Below, one piece after another: positions 8,023 to 16,034 of a stretch of 23,291 bases of DNA. Position 1 is the first letter of the stretch. Each line of letters begins with the position of its first letter. The notes under the pieces are model-generated. The model was not told the origin of the DNA, searched no databases, and saw only the letters and a program-made list of their open reading frames with translations. The stretch is from Spirochaetia bacterium (GTDB taxonomy: Bacteria; Spirochaetota; Spirochaetia; Treponematales; Breznakiellaceae), in assembly GCA_026002025.1 (NCBI GenBank), contig BOAU01000029.1, positions 1 to 23,291 on the forward strand, in the 5' to 3' direction. The position numbers and the translations under genes are program-made.

Positions 8023-9201
8023 ATGCTGTCAAGTGAATTCAAAGTCAACGCAGCGCTCAGCGAGACCGCCGACGCATTCGACCCGCAGCTGCCCCTCGGC
8101 GGCCCAATGCAAGGCAATAAGAGTGTACCCGCAGGGATCGAGCTAATCCACGGCGGCAAGGCAATTTTACGGTTCAACGCTCCGAACGCAAAATCGGTCA
8201 TCGTACATATCGGTACCTTGGGAGGACCTGTCACGGAGATGCAGAAGGGCGGGGACGGCGTATGGTCGGCGACGCTCAATGTCGAGCAGGCCCGGGCAGC
8301 CGGTTCCGCACCATATACCACGCTGTTCTACGAAGTTGACGGCACTTACGCGCTGAACCCCATGTCGCCGATTGGCTGGAGCCACGCGCACCCGATTAAC
8401 ATCATCGACTTTCCATTGGACGACACGGACTACTACCTCGCGCAGGATGTGCCGCATGGTACGGTTGCGAGGGAGTATTACTATTCCAGGACCTGCGGCT
8501 GCCTGAAAAGCTGTTTAGTGTATACTCCGCCCGGCTACAGCAAGGGCAGGTACGAGAAGCTCCCGGTGCTTTATCTGCAGCACGGTTACGGTGAGAATGA
8601 AACGAGCTGGGTTCACCTCGGCAAAACAAACTGGATTATGGACAATCTGCTTGCCGCAGGCAAAGTAACGCCCTGTATTATCGTGATGAATAACGGCATG
8701 GTTCAGACAGAGCAAGAGAAGGGATCCCGGGACTGGGACGCTCTGTCCATTGAGGGCCTGCTGCTCGACGACTGCATACCCTTTATTGAGGCAAATTACC
8801 GCGCTGCAACAGACAAGTGGAATCGCGCAATGGCAGGTCTGTCGATGGGTTCGATGCAGACAAGCGTCGTTACGCTCAAACACCCGGAATCCTTCGGTTA
8901 TGCGGGAGTTTTCAGCGGCTTTTTGGGAGCATTGGGACCGCTCGGCGGCTTGAACGAGCATTTAAAAGCGCTCGACGATAAGGCGAAACTCAATTCCGAC
9001 TACAGGCTGTTTTTCCGCTGTGTCGGAGATACGGATTTTCTGATCGAGCGTTTTCAGGACGAGAGCAAGATGCTTGCGGAGAAGGGGCTTGCGCCTGACA
9101 CCGGTTGGGCGGTTCATAAGGAAGTCATCTACTCAGGCGGTCATGACTGGAACGTCTGGCGGCCGTGCCTGCGGGACTTCCTGTCGCTGATATTCAAATA
9201 A
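8023..9201 (+). CDS. Esterase D/feruloyl-esterase-like alpha/beta hydrolase with N-terminal E-set domain
   Basis: This 392-residue protein appears cytoplasmic, since no signal peptide is visible. Residues about 30-130 look like an immunoglobulin-like E-set/CBM48 module (GKAILRFNAPNAKSVIVHIG), followed by a PF00756-type alpha/beta hydrolase. The nucleophile elbow is GLSMG with Ser274, the acid is probably Asp336 or Asp338 (GDTDF), and the base is His374 (GGHDW). LYLQHGYGENETSW gives the usual oxyanion-side strand. This two-domain form is common among xylan- and feruloyl-ester-cleaving enzymes and enterochelin-esterase relatives. An acyl ester of plant polysaccharide or an intracellular product is a reasonable guess, but the substrate is not shown. 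AGGAGG (8009-8014) lies 8 bases before the ATG and overlaps the previous stop. Codon choice differs somewhat from the pyr genes. Confidence 0.85.
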   Translation: MLSSEFKVNAALSETADAFDPQLPLGGPMQGNKSVPAGIELIHGGKAILRFNAPNAKSVIVHIGTLGGPVTEMQKGGDGVWSATLNVEQARAAGSAPYTTLFYEVDGTYALNPMSPIGWSHAHPINIIDFPLDDTDYYLAQDVPHGTVAREYYYSRTCGCLKSCLVYTPPGYSKGRYEKLPVLYLQHGYGENETSWVHLGKTNWIMDNLLAAGKVTPCIIVMNNGMVQTEQEKGSRDWDALSIEGLLLDDCIPFIEANYRAATDKWNRAMAGLSMGSMQTSVVTLKHPESFGYAGVFSGFLGALGPLGGLNEHLKALDDKAKLNSDYRLFFRCVGDTDFLIERFQDESKMLAEKGLAPDTGWAVHKEVIYSGGHDWNVWRPCLRDFLSLIFK

Positions 9202-9203
9202 AG

Positions 9204-9239
9204 AATGCCGGCTGTAATTCTTGTTTGCTGGGCGGCATT
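9204..9239 (+). promoter_or_regulatory. Inverted repeat in the pyrB leader
   Basis: AATGCCG (9204-9210) pairs perfectly with CGGCATT (9233-9239) across a 22-base loop, ending one base before the AGGAGG of pyrB. A smaller alternative hairpin (CCGGC 9208-9212 with GCTGG 9227-9231, one G-U pair) would exclude it. It could influence translation of pyrB or end the upstream transcript. It does not look like a PyrR-binding anti-antiterminator. No clear promoter was found in this 49-base gap. Confidence 0.4.
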
Positions 9240-9250
9240 GAGGAGGAAAC

Positions 9251-10198
9251 ATGCTTAAAGGACGGTCCCTGATAGAACCGGGGAACTTCACGATTGAGGA
9301 GATGGACGCCCTCTTCGCTCTGGCGGAGCGGATTGAGGATGAGCCGGCTTACCTGCGGGAAAGCTGCCGGGGACGGCTTTTGGCAACCCTCTTTTTTGAA
9401 CCCAGCACCCGGACCCGCCTGAGTTTCGAGGCGGCCATGCAGCGGCTCGGGGGGAGCTGCCTGGGCTTTGCGGACCCCGGTTCCAGTTCCGCATCCAAGG
9501 GTGAGAGTCTGGCGGACACCATACGCATGGCCGCAAGTTACGCCGATGCCATTGTCATGCGGAACCCCAAGGAAGGGGCGGCCCTGCTGGCATCCCGGTA
9601 TTCCCCGGTGCCGGTGATCAATGCCGGGGACGGCGGCCACCACCACCCCACCCAAACCCTGACGGACCTGCTCACCATTAAGCGCCTGCGGGGCAAGAGC
9701 GGGGACAAAAGTCTCCGGGACAGTGTAAAGGGCCTTACCGTGGGCTTCTGCGGAGATCTGAAATTCGGCCGCACGGTCCATTCGCTGGCAAAGGCCCTGG
9801 CCCGCTACGAAGGAGTCAAGCTGGTTTTTGTTTCCCCCCCGGAACTCCAGGTTCCCGAATACATCACCCGGCTTTTGCAGCGGGAAAAAATTGAGCACCT
9901 TGAAACCGCGAGCCTTGAAGAGGTGATGCCGAATCTGGATGTGCTTTACATGACCCGTGTCCAGCGGGAGCGCTTCTTCAACGAGGAAGATTACATCAGG
10001 CTGAAGGATACCTACGTGCTCAACCTGGAAAAAATGGAGACCGCGAAACATGAGCTCATCATCCTCCATCCCCTTCCGCGGGTAAACGAGATCGCGATCG
10101 AAGTGGACGCCGACCCGCGGGCCGCCTATTTCAAACAGGCAAAATACGGCATGTATGTCAGAATGGCCCTGCTTGCCTCAATTTTAGGAGTGGTATAA
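9251..10198 (+). CDS. pyrB: Aspartate carbamoyltransferase, catalytic chain
   Basis: PyrB condenses carbamoyl phosphate and aspartate to N-carbamoyl-aspartate, the first committed step of pyrimidine synthesis. The 315 residues match the family length. The carbamoyl phosphate site shows [13 protein letters not shown] with Ser52-Thr53-Arg54-Thr55, Lys83 in SASKGES, HHPTQ (131-135), and HPLPR (273-277) of the aspartate loop. These positions are almost those of the E. coli enzyme. AGGAGG at 9241-9246 precedes the ATG. The regulatory chain gene pyrI follows 49 bases later, so the enzyme is presumably the allosteric PyrB6-PyrI6 type. The stop codon lies within a hairpin (see 10197-10231). Confidence 0.97.
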   Translation: MLKGRSLIEPGNFTIEEMDALFALAERIEDEPAYLRESCRGRLLATLFFEPSTRTRLSFEAAMQRLGGSCLGFADPGSSSASKGESLADTIRMAASYADAIVMRNPKEGAALLASRYSPVPVINAGDGGHHHPTQTLTDLLTIKRLRGKSGDKSLRDSVKGLTVGFCGDLKFGRTVHSLAKALARYEGVKLVFVSPPELQVPEYITRLLQREKIEHLETASLEEVMPNLDVLYMTRVQRERFFNEEDYIRLKDTYVLNLEKMETAKHELIILHPLPRVNEIAIEVDADPRAAYFKQAKYGMYVRMALLASILGVV

Positions 10199-10231
10199 AT
10201 AAGCGCAGCTTATTTTTCCGATTAACGGAAA
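10197..10231 (+). promoter_or_regulatory. Two overlapping hairpins between pyrB and pyrI
   Basis: The first hairpin pairs AAATAAGC (10197-10204) with GCTTATTT (10208-10215) around a GCA loop, includes part of the pyrB stop codon, and is followed by a short T run. The second pairs TTTCCG (10215-10220) with CGGAAA (10226-10231) around ATTAA, just before the pyrI ribosome site. They share base 10215 and the T run, so they compete. The first resembles a weak terminator. Together they could set the PyrB:PyrI ratio. The pairing is visible; the function is inference. Confidence 0.5.
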
Positions 10232-10247
10232 TAAAGAGAGGTGTATA

Positions 10248-10688
10248 ATGCTTAACATAGATGAAATAAAAAACGGTCTCGTAATCGATCACATCAAGGC
10301 TGGGCAGGGTATCAAAATTTTTAACTGGCTCGGCCTTGACAAGACCCCCCACAATGTGGCCTTTGTGGTGAACGCCAACTCAAAACGGATGGGCCGCAAG
10401 GACATCATCAAAATCGACAACACCATTACTATCAATTTTGATATCCTGGGCCTTATCGATCCAAACATCACGGTGAACGTTATCGAGAATGAAAAGATCA
10501 CCCGGAAGATCAAACTCAAGCTCCCGGAAAAAGTGGAGAACATTCTGCTCTGCAAAAATCCCCGGTGCATCACCTCCACGGAAAAATACATCCCCCACAT
10601 TTTTCACCTGGAGAATCCCGAACTGCGGACCTACCACTGCGAATACTGCGACGAGATACGGTCGGCGGGGGACTTTATTCATAACTGA
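10248..10688 (+). CDS. pyrI: Aspartate carbamoyltransferase, regulatory chain
   Basis: PyrI binds CTP/ATP and links the PyrB trimers through a zinc domain. The 146 residues fit the family. The N-terminal allosteric domain contains the expected GLVIDHIKAGQGIKI and NSKRMGRKDIIKI segments. The zinc ligands Cys102, Cys107, Cys131 and Cys134 have exactly the E. coli spacing (109/114/138/141). GAGAGG precedes the ATG. The protein is a free subunit, not fused to PyrB. It implies CTP feedback control of the pathway at the enzyme level. The gene for a galactonate dehydratase begins only 15 bases after its stop. Confidence 0.97.
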   Translation: MLNIDEIKNGLVIDHIKAGQGIKIFNWLGLDKTPHNVAFVVNANSKRMGRKDIIKIDNTITINFDILGLIDPNITVNVIENEKITRKIKLKLPEKVENILLCKNPRCITSTEKYIPHIFHLENPELRTYHCEYCDEIRSAGDFIHN

Positions 10689-10703
10689 CCGAGGAGCCGC
10701 ATT

Positions 10704-11852
10704 ATGAAGATCACCAATATGACCCTATTCAAAGTCCCTCCCCGCTGGCTCTTCCTCAAGGTTGAAACCGATGAGGGAATTACCGGATGGGGTGAGCCGG
10801 TTATCGAAGGCCGGGCGGACACGGTCCGTACCGCGGTGGAGGAATTCAGGGGCTACCTTATCGGCAAGGACCCCATGACCATTGAAGACCACTGGCAGGT
10901 GATGTACCGCACCGGGTTCTACCGGGGCGGCCCCGAAGTGATGAGCGCCATCGCCGGGATCGACGAGGCCCTCTGGGACATCAAGGGCAAATTTTACCAC
11001 GCCCCCATTTACGATCTCATAGGCGGCAGATGCCGGGACAGACTCAAGGTCTACCGCTGGATAGGGGGCGACCGGCCATCGGACATTGCCAACGCGGCCA
11101 AAGAGGCCAGGGGGCAGGGCTATTCCGCCGTCAAGATGAACGGAACCGAGGAGATGCACTACATCGACAACTTCTCGAAGATAAAGGCGGTCTGCGACCG
11201 GGTGGCCGCAATTCGGGATGCCTGCGGGCCGGATTTTGACATTGCAGTGGATTTCCACGGGCGGGTTCACAAAACCATGGCCAAGGTCCTTGCCCATGAA
11301 CTGGATCAGTTCCACCTGATGTTTATTGAAGAACCGGTGCTGAGCCAGAACAACGAGGCCCTGCGGGAGATTGCCAACCACTGTTCAATACCCATTGCCA
11401 CCGGGGAACGGATGTTTTCCCGCTGGGACTTCAAGAACCTGCTGGAAGCGGGTTATGTGGATATCATCCAGCCGGATCTGTCCCACGCCGGGGGTATCAG
11501 CGAGGTCAAAAAAATCGCCGCCATGGCGGAGGCCTACGATGTGGCGGTGGCCCCTCACTGTCCCCTGGGGCCTATCGCCCTGGGGGCCTGTATTCAGCTT
11601 GACACCTGTACCCCCAATGTCTTTATCCAGGAACAGAGCCTGGGGATTCACTACAACAAGGGCGGGGATCTATTGGACTATCTCAAGGACCCGGGTATTT
11701 ACCATTATAAGGACGGCTTCCTGGATATCATGACCGGTCCGGGGCTTGGGGTCGAAGTGAATGAGGAAGTGGTCATCAAGGCGGCCCAAACCGGCCACAA
11801 CTGGAAGAACCCGATCTGGCGTAACTTCGACGGCACCGTGGCGGAATGGTAG
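10704..11852 (+). CDS. dgoD: D-galactonate dehydratase (enolase superfamily)
   Basis: DgoD dehydrates D-galactonate to 2-dehydro-3-deoxy-D-galactonate (DeLey-Doudoroff pathway) with Mg2+. The 382 residues align end to end with my memory of E. coli DgoD, including the terminal VAEW. Metal ligands Asp183, Glu209 and Glu235 and catalytic His185, His285 and Glu310 are all present at the same numbers (VDFHG, FIEEP, TGER, APHCPLG, FIQEQS). The assignment is therefore strong for the galactonate/DgoD branch of the mandelate racemase group. GAGGAG precedes the ATG. The location is odd: it lies inside a pyrimidine operon with no dgoA, dgoK or transporter nearby. Other acid-sugar dehydratases of the same subgroup are the main alternative. 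Confidence 0.9.
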   Translation: MKITNMTLFKVPPRWLFLKVETDEGITGWGEPVIEGRADTVRTAVEEFRGYLIGKDPMTIEDHWQVMYRTGFYRGGPEVMSAIAGIDEALWDIKGKFYHAPIYDLIGGRCRDRLKVYRWIGGDRPSDIANAAKEARGQGYSAVKMNGTEEMHYIDNFSKIKAVCDRVAAIRDACGPDFDIAVDFHGRVHKTMAKVLAHELDQFHLMFIEEPVLSQNNEALREIANHCSIPIATGERMFSRWDFKNLLEAGYVDIIQPDLSHAGGISEVKKIAAMAEAYDVAVAPHCPLGPIALGACIQLDTCTPNVFIQEQSLGIHYNKGGDLLDYLKDPGIYHYKDGFLDIMTGPGLGVEVNEEVVIKAAQTGHNWKNPIWRNFDGTVAEW

Positions 11853-11944
11853 GAGGGATCGGGCGGATTTTATGAAGTTTTTCCGTCCCTGGGACATATT
11901 GTTTTTTTATGTTCCGTAAGTATAGTAGAGACAGCGGGGGCGTA
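11853..11944 (+). promoter_or_regulatory. Candidate internal promoter and hairpin before pyrC
   Basis: The 92-base gap between dgoD and pyrC holds TTGTTT (11899-11904), a 16-base spacer and TATAGT (11921-11926, 5 of 6 to the -10 consensus), which could restart transcription for pyrC onward. Upstream, GGGCGGA (11861-11867) pairs with TCCGTCCC (11882-11889) with one bulged T. An odd palindrome GTCCC-T-GGGAC lies at 11885-11895. The T run at 11902-11908 is too far from the stem for a classic terminator. The call is weak. Confidence 0.3.
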
Positions 11945-13348
11945 ATGCTGGTTGTTCTGAAAAATTTTCGCATCATCGATGAATCTACCGATATGCGCGG
12001 CTCCGTGGTCATTGAAGATGGGATCATCCGGGATATTATTTCTGATGAGGAAGATTTCCCCGACAATCTGTTAAATGATAAAAACCTTGAGCGCTGCATC
12101 CTTGAAGCGGATAGGGTGATTGAAGGCGGCGAATATGCTGAAAAGCGCGGCCATACCCTCATGCCGGCCTTTGTGGATCTCCACGCCCATTTCCGGGACC
12201 CCGGCTTTCCTGAAAAGGAAACCCTGGAATCGGCCTCCCTTGCGGCGGCGGCCGGAGGTTACGGCACGGTGGTGTGCATGGCTAACACCAAACCGGTTAC
12301 CGATACCCTTGAAAAGGCCCTTGCCTTAAAAAACCGTGCGGACAATCTGGGCCTTATCGATCTGTACCCGGTACTGTCCCTCACCAAAAATATGGAGGGC
12401 AGAGAGCTTTCAGGGATTACCGCGTTAGACGCAAAGCAAAACACGATCCGTATGCTTTCCGAAGACGGAAAGGACGTGGCGGATGACAACATCTTCCTTG
12501 CCGCCTTTGCCGAAGCCCGGCGGCTGGGTATCCCCATCTCCTGTCACTGTGACGCAGGTGGGCCGGAAGCGGATGCGGCAAAGAAGGCCGGAAAAGGCCG
12601 GGATGTGTGGAGCCGCATCGAAGAGAACGTTGCTGTCAAACGGGCCATTGAGCTTGGAAAGAAAATGGGCGCACATGTACATATCGCCCATGTCTCAACC
12701 AAAGAATCTGTAAACATGATCCGGGAAGCAAAACGACAATTATTGACGGCGGACGCCTCTTCCAGTTATTCATTAACCTGTGAGGCTGCACCGCACCACA
12801 TTGCCCTGACCGAAGATGATGCCCATGTGCTGGGGGACGAATCTTACGGCCGGGTGAATCCTTCCCTGCGGAATGAAGAAGACCGGCTGGCGGTGATAGA
12901 CGCAATCATGGACGGGACTATCGACGTCATTGCCACCGACCACGCCCCCCATTCAGAGTCGGACAAGGCCGGAGGCGCCCCGGGTTTTACGGGACTGGAA
13001 ACCGGTTTTGCGGTATGCTTTACTAGGCTAACCGGGGAAGGATCGGCTTTAGAAAACAGTAATACTGTTGACAGAAAAACTATTGATCTTAAAAGGCTTT
13101 CTTTTTTGATGAGCGCCAACCCCGCCCGGATTTTGGGCATAAATGATCGCGGCAGAATCGCTGTGGGGCTGCGGGCGGATCTGGTGATCGCCGATACAAA
13201 AACTGGGTGGACAGTGAAACCTGAATCATTTAAATCCCGTGGAAAAAATTCTCCCTTTAAGGGCCGTACTCTGCGGGGTAAAATTCTTTTAACCCTGCAC
13301 GGGGGCCGCATTGTTTATGATGAAATCAAAGGAGCTGAACATGTATAA
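11945..13348 (+). CDS. pyrC: Dihydroorotase
   Basis: PyrC reversibly cyclises N-carbamoyl-aspartate to dihydroorotate using zinc. In this class I enzyme the signatures are DLHAHFRDPGF (His80 and His82), MANTKP (113-118), CHCD (His201), HIAHVST (His246, His249), EAAPHH (280-285) and ATDHAPHS with Asp332. At 467 residues it is longer than the usual 420-430. Extra segments occur near residues 33-65 (SDEEDF to EYAEKRG) and near 369-385 (GEGSALENSNTVDRK). The frame is open to an ATG at 11909, but those residues overlap the candidate promoter. The ATG at 11945 gives the typical N-terminus (MLVVLKNFRI), though only a G-rich GCGGGGG precedes it. The 3' end overlaps pyrF by 8 bases. Confidence 0.95.
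   Translation: MLVVLKNFRIIDESTDMRGSVVIEDGIIRDIISDEEDFPDNLLNDKNLERCILEADRVIEGGEYAEKRGHTLMPAFVDLHAHFRDPGFPEKETLESASLAAAAGGYGTVVCMANTKPVTDTLEKALALKNRADNLGLIDLYPVLSLTKNMEGRELSGITALDAKQNTIRMLSEDGKDVADDNIFLAAFAEARRLGIPISCHCDAGGPEADAAKKAGKGRDVWSRIEENVAVKRAIELGKKMGAHVHIAHVSTKESVNMIREAKRQLLTADASSSYSLTCEAAPHHIALTEDDAHVLGDESYGRVNPSLRNEEDRLAVIDAIMDGTIDVIATDHAPHSESDKAGGAPGFTGLETGFAVCFTRLTGEGSALENSNTVDRKTIDLKRLSFLMSANPARILGINDRGRIAVGLRADLVIADTKTGWTVKPESFKSRGKNSPFKGRTLRGKILLTLHGGRIVYDEIKGAEHV
13051..13067 (+). repeat. In-phase AACAGTAATACTG microrepeat, pyrC copy
   Basis: AGAAAACAGTAATACTG is identical, over 17 bases, to the minus strand of 17312-17328 in the methyltransferase gene. Its core AACAGTA-A-TACTGTT (13055-13069) is an odd palindrome with perfect 7-base arms. 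It encodes Glu-Asn-Ser-Asn-Thr in both genes and lies in an extra loop of PyrC. Confidence 0.6.
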
Positions 13349-14225
13349 TATGGATAAACTGTACGAAGCGGTTGCCGCAAGGGGCCACGTCTGTGTGGGC
13401 CTTGATACGGCAGTTGATTACATCCCGCCCAAGGAACAGAAAGCCGCCGTTTCCGATGCCGAAGCGGTGCTGACTTTCAACAAGGCCCTTATTGACGCCA
13501 CCATTGATGTTGCGGCCTGTTATAAAGTGCAGATCGCTTATTATGAAGAGCTGGGTCTTGCGGGGCTTTCGGCCTACGCTCAAACCCTGCGGTATCTGCG
13601 GAAACGGGGCGCCCTGGTCATCGCGGACATCAAACGGGGGGACATTGCCGACACGGCGCTGCGTTACGCAAAGGCCCACTTTGACGGCGATTTTGAGGCG
13701 GACTTTGTCACCCTCTCCCCCTATATGGGCATGGATTCCATTGAGCCCTGGCTCTCTTATGCCGAAACCAAAGGCAAGGGCGCCTTTGTGCTGATGCGCA
13801 CCAGCAACAAGGGGATGCGGGATTTTGAATACCAGGAACTGAAAGGCGGCGGCAGACTTTACGATGCCGTGGGTGACCGGCTTGCGGCGCTGGCGGAATC
13901 CCACAGGGGCGCGCACGGCTACGGCGCATTCGGGGCGGTCCTTGGATGCACCGAACAAGACGAGGCAACGGCCATCCGGGAAAAACGGAGGAACCTCTTT
14001 TTTCTGATCCCCGGTTACGGCGCGCAGGGCGGTGCCGCCGATGACGCCGCCCTGCTTCTGCGGGGCGGCAATGGCGGCGTGGTCAACGCCTCCCGGTCCA
14101 TTCTCAAGGCCTGGACTGCTGCCCCCGGTGCGGATGAGGCAAGCAACGGCTTTGCTGCGGAAGCGGCGCGGAAGGCGGTCATTGAAATGCGGGACGCAAT
14201 ATTGCGCGCGAGCCGGGGCGCTTAA
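13341..14225 (+). CDS. pyrF: Orotidine 5'-phosphate decarboxylase, type 2
   Basis: PyrF decarboxylates OMP to UMP, the last step of the pathway. The 294-residue protein shows VCVGLDTAVDYIP near the start, FNKALID (46-52), the catalytic DIKRGDI (96-102, with Asp96, Lys98 and Asp101) and LMRTSNKG (151-158). Length and the RTSNKG segment place it in the long type 2 subfamily rather than the E. coli type. The chosen ATG has AAAGGAG 6 bases upstream and overlaps the pyrC stop by 8 bases. An upstream ATG in the same frame at 13311 lacks such a site. pyrK starts 2 bases after the TAA, so the genes are surely co-transcribed. Confidence 0.96.
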   Translation: MYNMDKLYEAVAARGHVCVGLDTAVDYIPPKEQKAAVSDAEAVLTFNKALIDATIDVAACYKVQIAYYEELGLAGLSAYAQTLRYLRKRGALVIADIKRGDIADTALRYAKAHFDGDFEADFVTLSPYMGMDSIEPWLSYAETKGKGAFVLMRTSNKGMRDFEYQELKGGGRLYDAVGDRLAALAESHRGAHGYGAFGAVLGCTEQDEATAIREKRRNLFFLIPGYGAQGGAADDAALLLRGGNGGVVNASRSILKAWTAAPGADEASNGFAAEAARKAVIEMRDAILRASRGA

Positions 14226-14227
14226 TA

Positions 14228-15082
14228 ATGGATAATCAGAAACAATACGTCACCGGCAAAGTCCTCGCCAATAAGGCCATCAACAATGAAATATTCCACC
14301 TGAATATTGCATGGCCCGGCCCGGCGCCGCATACGGGACAGTTCTTTTTGATCAAGCCAAAACGATCCGGCGTCTTCCTCGCCCGGCCCATCAGTGTTGC
14401 CCTCTGGGAAAAAGCAGTAGAAGATACTCCGCAGACACGCAGACGGCTTCGTGGGAAAACGGGGAATTATGTCACCCTTATGATCACCGATTCTATCCGT
14501 TTTCTTATCGCCAGACGGGGACCGGGAACGGCGGAACTGGCCGAGATACAAACCGGTGAAGAAGTGGAACTTACCGGTCCTCTTGGAAACTGTTGGGAAG
14601 ATTTTTTTCCGCCTGAAAACACGAAAAAGCCCATCGCCCTCCTTGGCGGCGGTATCGGTGTTGCGCCCCTGGAGGGGCTGCCCGGGGAATTCCCGAAATA
14701 TGATTTTGACTTTTACGCCGGGTTCAGGACCGGTTTTAAAACAGATGAAGAACGTTACGGTATTCTGGGGCCTGCCGCGTTTGATGCACAAAATCTGATC
14801 ATCGCAACCGAAGACGGCAGCGAAGGCAAGAAAGGCCGCATCACCGATTTTCTTGACCCCACAAAATATGCGGCGGTCTATGCCTGCGGTCCCACAGCAA
14901 TGCTGCGGGCGGTGACGGAAAAATGTAAAGCCTCAGGCATCCCCTGTTATATCAGCATGGAAAAACACATGGCCTGCGGGGTAGGGGCCTGTCTTGGCTG
15001 CACCGTCAAAACAAAAAACGGCAACAAACGCTGCTGCGCCGATGGGCCCATTTTCCCGGCGGAGGAGCTGATCTTTGAATAA
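14228..15082 (+). CDS. pyrK: Dihydroorotate dehydrogenase, electron transfer subunit
   Basis: PyrK carries FAD and a [2Fe-2S] cluster and passes electrons from PyrD's FMN to NAD+. The 284 residues contain the FAD-binding ARPIS (52-56), the NAD-binding GGGIGVAPL (140-148), ACGP (219-222), and a cysteine cluster at 250, 255, 258 and 269/270 (ACGVGACLGC then RCCADGP). These mark the PyrK branch of the ferredoxin-reductase family. The next gene, pyrD, begins 8 bases before its stop, so the two subunits are translationally coupled, as expected for a heterotetramer. The double cysteine at 269-270 leaves open which one is the fourth ligand. Confidence 0.96.
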   Translation: MDNQKQYVTGKVLANKAINNEIFHLNIAWPGPAPHTGQFFLIKPKRSGVFLARPISVALWEKAVEDTPQTRRRLRGKTGNYVTLMITDSIRFLIARRGPGTAELAEIQTGEEVELTGPLGNCWEDFFPPENTKKPIALLGGGIGVAPLEGLPGEFPKYDFDFYAGFRTGFKTDEERYGILGPAAFDAQNLIIATEDGSEGKKGRITDFLDPTKYAAVYACGPTAMLRAVTEKCKASGIPCYISMEKHMACGVGACLGCTVKTKNGNKRCCADGPIFPAEELIFE

Positions 15083-16034
15083 ATCGAAAATCAATTTATC
15101 CCAGGTTGATCTGCCGCAAGTTGATTTATCACAAACCGATTTGTCGGTCACTATCGCCGGAGTCCGCTTTCGCAATCCCGTAATTGCCGCATCGGGAACC
15201 TTCGGTTATGGCCGGGAATATGCGGGAATCATTGATGTGTCACGGCTGGGGGGCATCTGCACCAAGGGCCTCACCTTCAATCCCCGGCAGGGGAACACCG
15301 GGCAGCGGCTCCACGAGACTCCCGCAGGGCTGATGAATTCCATCGGCCTGGAGAATCCCGGCATTGCGGTATTTCTGGAAAAGGAGCTGCCAAATCTTCG
15401 CGCATTGGGACCTGCGGTGATCGCGAACCTTTCCGGTTCCACCGTGGAGGAATACGCCGAAGGGGCAGTGTTATTGAACGCTTCTTCAATCGACATGATC
15501 GAACTCAACATCTCCTGCCCCAATGTCAAGGCCGGGGGCATGACCTTCGGCCTTGATCCTGAGGCCGCCGCCTCAGTGGTACGCCCGGTGCGGAAGGCCG
15601 CGCCGGATAAGCCTCTGATGGTGAAGCTTTCCCCAAATGCATCTGACCTTGCTGCGGTTGCCCGCGCCTGCGTGGACGCGGGAGCGGATGCGCTGTCACT
15701 GGTGAACACCTTCAAGGCCATGGCTATTGACATCAATACCCGGAAGCCGGTGTTCGACAATACCAGCGCCGGACTTTCCGGTCCGGCAATCAGGCCCATC
15801 GCCCTCCGCATGGTCTGGGAACTGTACGATGCGGTCAAGGTTCCCATTGTGGGGATGGGGGGCATCAGTAATACTAACGACGCCCTGGAGTTCCTCATGG
15901 CGGGAGCCTCGGCAATTCAAGTGGGGTCCGCTACCTTCGCACATCCCCCGGCAATGATCGAAATCATCAACGGCATTGCGGAGTACATGGAAAGTCGCAA
16001 GTTTTCAAGGCTGGAAGAAATCAGTATCAGGTAG
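15075..16034 (+). CDS. pyrD: Dihydroorotate dehydrogenase, class 1B catalytic subunit
   Basis: PyrD oxidises dihydroorotate to orotate with FMN; with PyrK it is the NAD+-dependent cytosolic 1B enzyme. Among its 319 residues are NPVIAASGTFGYG (34-46), Lys64 in CTKGLT, the active-site LNISCPN with Cys148, and the FMN phosphate site GMGGISN (260-266). The start is TTG at 15075, with GGAGGAG (15061-15067) 7 bases upstream. The only later in-frame TTG near the usual N-terminus (15141) lacks a ribosome site. This start gives about 22 residues more than usual: a run INLSQ-VDLPQ-VDLSQ-TDLSV that looks like four pentapeptide repeats. The gene overlaps pyrK by 8 bases, and its 3' end overlaps the convergent GNAT gene by 8 bases. 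Confidence 0.95.
   Translation: MNKSKINLSQVDLPQVDLSQTDLSVTIAGVRFRNPVIAASGTFGYGREYAGIIDVSRLGGICTKGLTFNPRQGNTGQRLHETPAGLMNSIGLENPGIAVFLEKELPNLRALGPAVIANLSGSTVEEYAEGAVLLNASSIDMIELNISCPNVKAGGMTFGLDPEAAASVVRPVRKAAPDKPLMVKLSPNASDLAAVARACVDAGADALSLVNTFKAMAIDINTRKPVFDNTSAGLSGPAIRPIALRMVWELYDAVKVPIVGMGGISNTNDALEFLMAGASAIQVGSATFAHPPAMIEIINGIAEYMESRKFSRLEEISIR
15090..15149 (+). repeat. 15-base tandem repeat encoding pentapeptide-like units
   Basis: Four imperfect 15-base units encode INLSQ, VDLPQ, VDLSQ and TDLSV at residues 6-25 of PyrD. The pattern (x, Asp/Asn, Leu, Ser/Pro, x) fits the pentapeptide repeat rule. They lie before the normal PyrD N-terminus. Their function is not known. Confidence 0.65.

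Noticed and set aside
9202..9250. PyrR-dependent attenuator before pyrB
   Set aside because: The conserved PyrR-binding loop and a terminator T run are not present.
13326..13958. Antisense open frames opposite pyrF, and similarly opposite dgoD and pyrD
   Set aside because: They are mirror images of GC-rich coding sequence with no start signals or domains.
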